This document shows, piece after piece, positions 59,995 through 64,000 of a DNA stretch of 64,000 nucleotides. The DNA comes from JAGOTP01 sp964598725. GTDB taxonomy: Bacteria; Patescibacteriota; Patescibacteriia; 2-12-FULL-60-25. Every line of letters begins with the position of its first letter. Position 1 is the first letter of the stretch. The DNA lies in the NCBI GenBank assembly GCA_964598725.1, contig CAZRCW010000002.1:1-64000 (forward strand). Direction: 5' to 3'. The notes beneath the pieces are model-generated. The model worked only from the letters and a program-made list of their open reading frames with translations, made no database searches and had not been told where the DNA came from. The position numbers and the translations under genes were made by a program.

Positions 59995-61620
59995 ATGCAA
60001 AAAACTACTTGCTACATCTACGCGCGCAAATCGAGTGAAACGGAAGACCGGCAAGCGCTCTCTCTTGAGAGCCAGCTTATTGAGCTTCGTCTCCTTGCAA
60101 AACGCCACGGGCTCACTGTTACTAAGGAGCTTACCGAGTCCATGTCCGCGAAAGAGCCTGGTCGTCCAATCTTCAATCGCATGATTGAAGAGATTGAGCG
60201 TGGCGAAGTTGATACCATCCTCTGCTGGAAACTGGATCGCCTGTCCCGCAACTCAATTGATCAAGGTAAGATTCAGCATTTTCTCCAAAAAGGAATTATA
60301 AAGCGCATCATCGCGTCTGACAGGATTTATCTACCAGAAGATAATATTTTAATGATGAATGTTGAGCTCGGTATGGCGAGTCAGTTCATCACGGATCTTC
60401 GGAAGAACGTTATGCGAGGCAACAAGACTAAACTAGAGAAAGGATGGCTCCCCGGCAAGCCGCCGATTGGCTACTTGAATGATTTCCACAAACGAACGAT
60501 CACGACTGACCCGGAGCGTTTCATTAAAGTGCGACGTCTCTTTCAGCTCTTTCTTACGGGTGCATATACTCCTGTTCAACTGGTAGAAATAGCAAAAAAC
60601 GAGCTTCAACTAACCATGCCTCAAAAGTCCATGGGTGTGGGTCGTGACTTCGACCGTTCGTATATCTATAAAATGCTTCGTGATCCGTTTTACTGCGGGC
60701 TAATCCGACGCGCAGGTGAAACGTACTCGGGTGCACACGAACGAATGATCACACTCGTTCAACATCATCAGATTCTAGCTATGATGGCTCCTAAGCTTAA
60801 ATCTGGCTCTATCAAGTCAGGTGCAAAAGAATCATTTTGGCTCAATGGGATGATCCGTTGCGTCTGTGGACGTCTTGTGACGTCCTATACGGTCCGTAAG
60901 AGAAGCGGGAAGAGTTATCGATACTATTCTTGCTCTCGTAAATCCTGTAGCCCTGATGGAAGCAAGTGCCATGAGAAGGTTATTGAGGAAAAGGAGCTAG
61001 AGAAGCAAGCGCTGGATCTAGTTTTGCAAATCCACCTTCCTACCCCTCTTTCTGAATGGATCAAGCAGTGGGCACGACAAGGTCACCAACAAGAGACATT
61101 TATCAATCAGCTTGAGCTTGAGACGCTCAACAAGGAACGTGAACGCCTTGCAAAGCGTCTTAGTAATCTCACAACGTATTTCCTCGATGAAACGCTTACG
61201 AGGCAGGACTACGAGCGTGAGCGCCCCAAGCTCGAAGCTGAGCTCCAAGGCATACTTGTTAAACTGGAGACAAATACTGAACGTGCAAAAGAATGGGAAC
61301 AGGCCGTCTGCGATGCTCTCGACTTAGCCGCTCTTGCGCGAACCGTCTATCAGTCTTCTCAAGATCCCGAGATCAAACGTCTCATTCTGAAAGCGCTCGG
61401 ATCTAACTTTGTCCTTTCGCAAAAGCAACTAACGATTGAGCTGAAAAAACCATTCCAAGTCATTGCGAACCATCAGATTGAACTCGCCTCAACAGTTGAA
61501 GCGGATCTAACTCGTCCGTTTATCAATTTTTCGCTCAACCAGGAACTCCCACAAACAAAAACTCAGTCCCTTTCAGGACCGAGTCTTCTGTGGTGCACCC
61601 CAGACGATTCGAACGTCTGA
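59995..61620 (+). CDS. Large serine recombinase (element at tRNA-Arg)
   Basis: 541 residues. Catalytic Ser13 in YARKSSETED; DRLSRN; recombinase domain with RDPFYCGLIRRAGETYSG; zinc ribbon (RCVCGRLVTS, YYSCSRKSC, KCHEK); coiled coil near 375-425. Same architecture as the recombinase at 574 but clearly diverged in sequence. The last codons (WCTPDDSNV) are read through the element's tRNA terminator into antisense tRNA-Arg, so excision would change the C-terminus. ATG 59995 is preferred to 59968, which lies inside the hairpin. Confidence 0.92.
   Translation: MQKTTCYIYARKSSETEDRQALSLESQLIELRLLAKRHGLTVTKELTESMSAKEPGRPIFNRMIEEIERGEVDTILCWKLDRLSRNSIDQGKIQHFLQKGIIKRIIASDRIYLPEDNILMMNVELGMASQFITDLRKNVMRGNKTKLEKGWLPGKPPIGYLNDFHKRTITTDPERFIKVRRLFQLFLTGAYTPVQLVEIAKNELQLTMPQKSMGVGRDFDRSYIYKMLRDPFYCGLIRRAGETYSGAHERMITLVQHHQILAMMAPKLKSGSIKSGAKESFWLNGMIRCVCGRLVTSYTVRKRSGKSYRYYSCSRKSCSPDGSKCHEKVIEEKELEKQALDLVLQIHLPTPLSEWIKQWARQGHQQETFINQLELETLNKERERLAKRLSNLTTYFLDETLTRQDYERERPKLEAELQGILVKLETNTERAKEWEQAVCDALDLAALARTVYQSSQDPEIKRLILKALGSNFVLSQKQLTIELKKPFQVIANHQIELASTVEADLTRPFINFSLNQELPQTKTQSLSGPSLLWCTPDDSNV
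61562..61590 (-). terminator. Element-supplied terminator for tRNA-Arg
   Basis: On the minus strand GACTCGGTCC-TGAAA-GGGACTGAGT followed by TTTT, starting a few bases after the tRNA CCA. It replaces the terminator displaced to 50782-50810, and lies inside the recombinase coding region. Confidence 0.78.
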
Positions 61621-61667
61621 CCTCTCCCTTCGGAGGGGAGCGCTCTATCCAGCTGAGCTAGGGGTGC
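61591..61667 (-). tRNA. tRNA-Arg (anticodon CCG)
   Basis: Acceptor GCACCCC/GGGGTGC, anticodon stem CTCCC/GGGAG with loop CTCCGAA, T arm AGACG-TTCGAAT-CGTCT, and CCA encoded at 61591-61593. The element is inserted at its 3' end and restores it exactly. TTGCAC-16-TAGAAC just upstream is a weak promoter candidate. Confidence 0.96.
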
Positions 61668-61756
61668 CTGACCTGTTCTACGGGGCGTATGGGTTTGTGC
61701 AAAGATGCTACGCGATTTGAGCTCGGCGAGCAACCATGATTAAATACGGTCTATCT

Positions 61757-62353
61757 ATGGAATCCGCCCAGGTCTTAAAGAATCGCTATTTCTTGATGCG
61801 TCATGGTCACAGCCTGGCCAACGAAGCCGGAATTATCGTGAGCGATGCCAAAAATGGCGTGAGCGGTTACGGTCTATCCGACAAGGGTAAACAGCAGGTT
61901 GTTGAATCGATCCGGTACGCACGCGAAGTCTTTCATTTTGAACAGAGCCTGTTGATCGTCTCCTCGGATTTCTTGCGCTGTAAAGAAACAGCTGAGCTTG
62001 TCAGTCAGGCGTTTGGAACATCGAACGTGGAGCTCGAGCCACGACTCCGCGAGCGCTTCTTCGGCGAATTCGAACTCGGTCCAAATACGACCTACGACAA
62101 GGTTTGGGAGAAAGACGCGATCAATGATCAAGAAGGCTCGTTTGGAGCCGAGTCTGCTCAAAGCACCTTGAACCGTGGCTTGAGCGTCTTACATGACCTT
62201 GAAGAGCAGTTCTCAGGCGAAACGATTCTGCTCGTTTCACATGGCGATACACTTCAGATCCTTCTGACTGCTTTCCATGCCCTGCCTCCGGGCTGTCACC
62301 GCCAACTTCCCCTCCTCGAGACCGCCGAAATCCGCCCGGTTCCCGTCAATTGA
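61757..62353 (+). CDS. Histidine phosphatase (phosphoglycerate mutase-like)
   Basis: 198 residues. Catalytic RHGHSLANEAG (His nucleophile), general-acid region ERFFGEFELG, and the second His in LLVSHGDTLQ. Dephosphorylates a small molecule or protein; substrate unknown. ATG 61757 is chosen over 61736. Its stop codon overlaps the -35 of the tRNA-Lys promoter. Confidence 0.85.
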   Translation: MESAQVLKNRYFLMRHGHSLANEAGIIVSDAKNGVSGYGLSDKGKQQVVESIRYAREVFHFEQSLLIVSSDFLRCKETAELVSQAFGTSNVELEPRLRERFFGEFELGPNTTYDKVWEKDAINDQEGSFGAESAQSTLNRGLSVLHDLEEQFSGETILLVSHGDTLQILLTAFHALPPGCHRQLPLLETAEIRPVPVN

Positions 62354-62378
62354 CAGTCGACCTGTCTTTTTCTATACT
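62350..62378 (+). promoter_or_regulatory. Promoter of tRNA-Lys
   Basis: Consensus TTGACA, 17-nt spacer, TATACT, 22 bp before the tRNA. Confidence 0.82.
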
Positions 62379-62400
62379 CCTGGCACAAATCCGTAGTTTT

Positions 62401-62476
62401 GGGACGGTAGCTCAGCCGGTAGAGCAGGGGCCTCTTAAGCCCAAGGTCCTGGGTTCGACCCCCAGCCGTCCCACCA
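62401..62476 (+). tRNA. tRNA-Lys (anticodon CTT)
   Basis: Acceptor GGGACGG/CCGTCCC, loop CTCTTAA (anticodon CTT), T arm CTGGG-TTCGACC-CCCAG, and CCA encoded. Confidence 0.96.
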
Positions 62477-62478
62477 TC

Positions 62479-62505
62479 AAAAACACTCCTTTAGGGAGTG
62501 TTTTT
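62479..62505. terminator. Terminator after tRNA-Lys
   Basis: AAAAACACTCC-TTTAG-GGAGTGTTTTT. Confidence 0.88.
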
Positions 62506-62533
62506 GTGTGATGCAAAGAGACTTTTATGTATG

Positions 62534-62597
62534 AAAACGACGAACACCCGCACCGAGCAGTGACTCCCAGGGAGGGTGTCCGTCGGTTACGGGTGTG
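62534..62597 (-). terminator. Long nested terminator of islet I
   Basis: On the minus strand ACACCCGTAACCGA pairs with TCGGTGCGGGTGT around a loop with an inner CTCCCAGGGAG-like hairpin; TCGTCGTTTT follows. Very similar to 34065-34130, with compensating differences. Confidence 0.82.
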
Positions 62598-62607
62598 TGC
62601 AGAAGTT

Positions 62608-63132
62608 TTATTTCCTCCGCTTGTTGCAGATCTGACGCGTCTTCGGCGTGAAGGCATACTCCGCGCACGCATCGTTCTCGCTGATCAGCTGACGCATCTC
62701 CCACTCATCAATCGCTTGATCGTGACGGCGGTGGCAGTAGTACCGGCGGACGCAGGCGGCAGAACAGAAGTCCCACCCACCCCAAGGGAATCTTGTACTA
62801 AGCGTAATGTACGGCCCATCATCCTTCCGCCTGCAGGTGAGACATGCTCCGCTCGAGTAGTCTCGATCGGGGCAATAGTCACCGATGGGCTCGAAGGGCT
62901 GCCAGTCGAAGAATGACGCGAGGTCGTCCTCGAAAGCAGCTCGGATGCATGCCGGGCTGCAGAGCCCGACACGCGTCCAGTCCTGAAGCGTGGCGTAGAC
63001 CAAGAATTCTTGCTCATACCACGCGATGTCACGCGGCCCCTCAGAGCCGCAGACCCAGCAGCGCCCGCAGGTGGGACGATGCCAATCGGTCAGGTACTTG
63101 AACGAAAACGGAACAACAGCAATCTGCTTCAT
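62608..63132 (-). CDS. Double zinc-finger protein (islet I)
   Basis: 174 residues with two similar Cys-rich units: C22-x2-C25-x2-C28 with LCSPAC (C58, C62), and C97-x2-C100 with FCSAACVRRYYC (C123, C127, C133). The CxxC...CSxxC layout recalls FCS/TRASH-type treble-clef fingers. No signal peptide; probably cytoplasmic, perhaps nucleic-acid or metal binding. ATG 63132 follows AGAGAG. GC-rich; likely second gene of the unit that starts at 63645. Confidence 0.72.
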   Translation of the reverse strand: MKQIAVVPFSFKYLTDWHRPTCGRCWVCGSEGPRDIAWYEQEFLVYATLQDWTRVGLCSPACIRAAFEDDLASFFDWQPFEPIGDYCPDRDYSSGACLTCRRKDDGPYITLSTRFPWGGWDFCSAACVRRYYCHRRHDQAIDEWEMRQLISENDACAEYAFTPKTRQICNKRRK

Positions 63133-63459
63133 GATGACTCTCTTTGCCCTGAGAGCCCTATGCCTGGACACCGTGTCCAAACGATCTCGCTCTCCAGGGA
63201 CCTTGTACGCTCTGTGGCATCTTTCCTGGATAATCGAGTCGCCTTACTAGCAAAGGAGTCATCTTGTGAACCGCTGCTCAGCTCCCCTCTTGCGAGTAGG
63301 GTCTGAGTGACGGTGAAGAGCAGGGTTGCCGCAAGCGAGTGCGACGCTTTCTCTTCAGTCAGGTTTTGCCCGTGGGTACGAGCGGTTGGCGAACGGGTCG
63401 CCGAAGGAACATCTCGGTAGTTTGTGGAATCCCGAGAGATCGCGGAGGGAGCGGGTGGT
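63133..63459 (-). other. Between the two islet I genes; no clear gene
   Basis: 327 bp, GC-rich. A 17-codon frame near 63420 (FLRRPVRQPLVPTGKT) and longer Ser/Thr/Arg-rich frames on both strands look non-coding. A perfect palindrome TGGACAC-C-GTGTCCA lies near 63165-63179, and a CTCTCAGGG..AGAG stem before the zinc-finger gene. Confidence 0.45.
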
Positions 63460-63645
63460 TCAAGTCTCGGCTTCTTGGTCGCCGCGCTTGGCGTGGTGGG
63501 CGAGGAACTGGTCCATGCCCTCATCGTCGCACCCGTCGCCTCCGTGCTGGAAGCGAGCCTGCTCGAGGCCAGCGGCATCGAACAGATCATTCGGGCTCGC
63601 AGCGACGCGAGGGGTGTTACCTTCAGAAGAACGGGGACGGTTCAT
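63460..63645 (-). CDS. Small acidic protein (islet I)
   Basis: 61 residues (NRPRSSEGNTPRVAASPND, LFDAAGLEQARFQHGGDG, CDDEGMDQFLAHHAKRGDQ). AGGAG lies 9 nt before ATG 63645. Polar and probably unstructured; no family recognised. First gene after a near-consensus promoter. Confidence 0.6.
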   Translation of the reverse strand: MNRPRSSEGNTPRVAASPNDLFDAAGLEQARFQHGGDGCDDEGMDQFLAHHAKRGDQEAET

Positions 63646-63775
63646 GGGGGAACTCCTGGCAGAGCGCACAAGCGCGTTTGAGATTGAGACCCTTGATCAA
63701 ATAGTAGCTTATTTTAGCTAGTATTCACTCAGGAATCTCAATTCCATAGCATAAACAGACCCAATCGAACCAGTT
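63646..63775 (-). promoter_or_regulatory. Long structured leader of islet I
   Basis: About 130-nt leader with a TAGCT-AAAATA-AGCTA hairpin and a distant TTGAGATT/AATCTCAA pairing that would enclose it. Confidence 0.5.
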
Positions 63776-63804
63776 ATTATGTCATAATATATGATTTTTG
63801 TCAA
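63776..63804 (-). promoter_or_regulatory. Islet I promoter
   Basis: Consensus TTGACA, 17-nt spacer, CATAAT on the minus strand. Confidence 0.8.
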
Positions 63805-63843
63805 CGTAACCACTAACTCTAAAAGCAGGCCTGGTAGGAACAG

Positions 63844-63870
63844 AAAAACACTCCCTTAGGGAATGTTTTT
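63844..63870. terminator. Terminator before islet I
   Basis: AAAAACACTCCC-TTA-GGGAATGTTTTT; ends the gene at 63873. Confidence 0.8.
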
Positions 63871-63872
63871 CG

Positions 63873-64000
63873 TTAGTACTCAAGCTTCCGCTCCCCCGCC
63901 GCATAGCGCTTCGCGAACGCCGCGATCTTTGGATGATAGTTATCCCACATATAGGTGAAGTCCTCGCTGGTGACCTGACGCTCAATCGGCTCACCTTGCG
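63873..64000 (-). CDS. C-terminal end of a gene running off the window
   Basis: Frame open from the window edge to TAA at 63873-63875: 41 residues including PIERQVTSEDFTYMWDNYHP and AFAKRYAAGERKLEY. Backbone-type composition. Function not recognised from this fragment. Confidence 0.6.
   Translation of the reverse strand, partial: QGEPIERQVTSEDFTYMWDNYHPKIAAFAKRYAAGERKLEY

Larger units (their letters stand above)
50814..61600 (+). mobile_element. 10.8-kb integrative element in tRNA-Arg(CCG)
   Basis: Bounded by the 10-bp core, with a serine recombinase at the right end next to the intact tRNA-Arg and a primase/helicase beside it. Cargo: a Shedu-type nuclease, an unknown 497-residue protein, a terminase-small-subunit-like protein, two small membrane proteins, a structured RNA and a GC-rich lipoprotein pair. 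The composition is more AT-rich than the chromosome except for the lipoproteins. It brings its own terminator for the tRNA (61560-61590). No capsid or conjugation gene is seen, so it may be a satellite or plasmid-like element. Confidence 0.82.

Noticed and set aside
34065..62597. Islet 3' hairpins as integron attC sites
   Set aside because: No GTTRRRY/RYYYAAC boxes, no integron integrase in view, the cassettes are dispersed and in both orientations, and T-runs fit terminators better.
63129..63590. 153-codon Ser/Thr/Arg-rich frame in islet I
   Set aside because: It overlaps the better-supported 61-residue gene, has no Shine-Dalgarno, and shows the composition of an out-of-frame shadow.
5573..63804. 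GC-rich islets as chimeric assembly or contamination
   Set aside because: They join the backbone at many points with shared signals, promoters overlapping host promoters (43030-43080) and terminators running into host stop codons (48711). Not excluded for single joins without reads.

Overview
The window looks like a piece of a Patescibacteria (CPR) chromosome. The evidence is a backbone of compact, tightly packed genes with short or reduced versions of familiar families (a 422-residue ProS without the usual editing insertion, a 447-residue MurE-type ligase, a single-AAA ClpC-like protein), DUF3048, DUF5659 and DUF2304 proteins, and many genes without a Shine-Dalgarno sequence. Several backbone genes have a -10 hexamer only 5-10 nt before the ATG, so they are probably leaderless. 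UGA is used as a stop, so this is not a recoded lineage. The lineage assignment is inference.

Layout. 1-2174 is the end of an integrated element: a large serine recombinase lying against the 3' end of tRNA-Val(CAC) and flanked by a perfect 218-bp inverted repeat. 2326-5561 holds prmC, a DUF3048 protein, bL25 and a zinc-ribbon protein. 7823-16920 holds a TrmB-like regulator, gyrB, rodA, two tRNAs, a SurA-N-like protein, an FtsB-like protein, a PH-domain protein, a MurE-like ligase and a CDP-alcohol phosphatidyltransferase. 16968-23726 and 25615-30656 form a surface-polysaccharide region: membrane protein, three glycosyltransferases, DUF2304, anchored AAA+ ATPase, two SDR epimerase/decarboxylases, a subtilase and a polyprenyl sugar-phosphate transferase. 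Then come truB, recQ, an acetolactate-synthase-like enzyme, an aldehyde dehydrogenase, RNase Y, HU, an M14 peptidase and proS. 43107-48123 is a carotenoid locus (crtE-crtB-crtI-cruF-like plus a convergent UbiA-type elongase) whose gene content predicts a C50 bacterioruberin-type pathway.

50814-61600 is a 10.8-kb mobile element inserted at the 3' end of tRNA-Arg(CCG). A 10-bp copy of the tRNA end (50814-50823 and 61591-61600) marks both ends. It carries a Shedu (SduA/DUF4263) nuclease, an unknown 497-residue protein coupled to a terminase-small-subunit-like gene, small membrane proteins, a strongly structured candidate ncRNA (55945-56096), a primase/helicase and a second serine recombinase.

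The most unusual large-scale signal is a set of about eleven GC-rich single-gene or two-gene islets scattered between the housekeeping genes (about 5.6-6.8, 7.0-7.8, 23.9-24.7, 24.8-25.6, 33.2-34.0, 34.1-34.6, 42.1-43.1, 48.1-48.7, 49.3-50.0, 51.2-52.2 and 62.5-63.8 kb). Most have an AT-rich leader, often with a TTGACA-17-TATNNT promoter, a good Shine-Dalgarno, a GC-rich ORF (lipoproteins, membrane proteins, zinc fingers, adenylate-kinase-like kinases, a Rossmann-like protein) and a long nested-hairpin terminator unlike the short terminators of the backbone. They look like moron-style cassettes with their own expression signals. Their origin and function are unknown.
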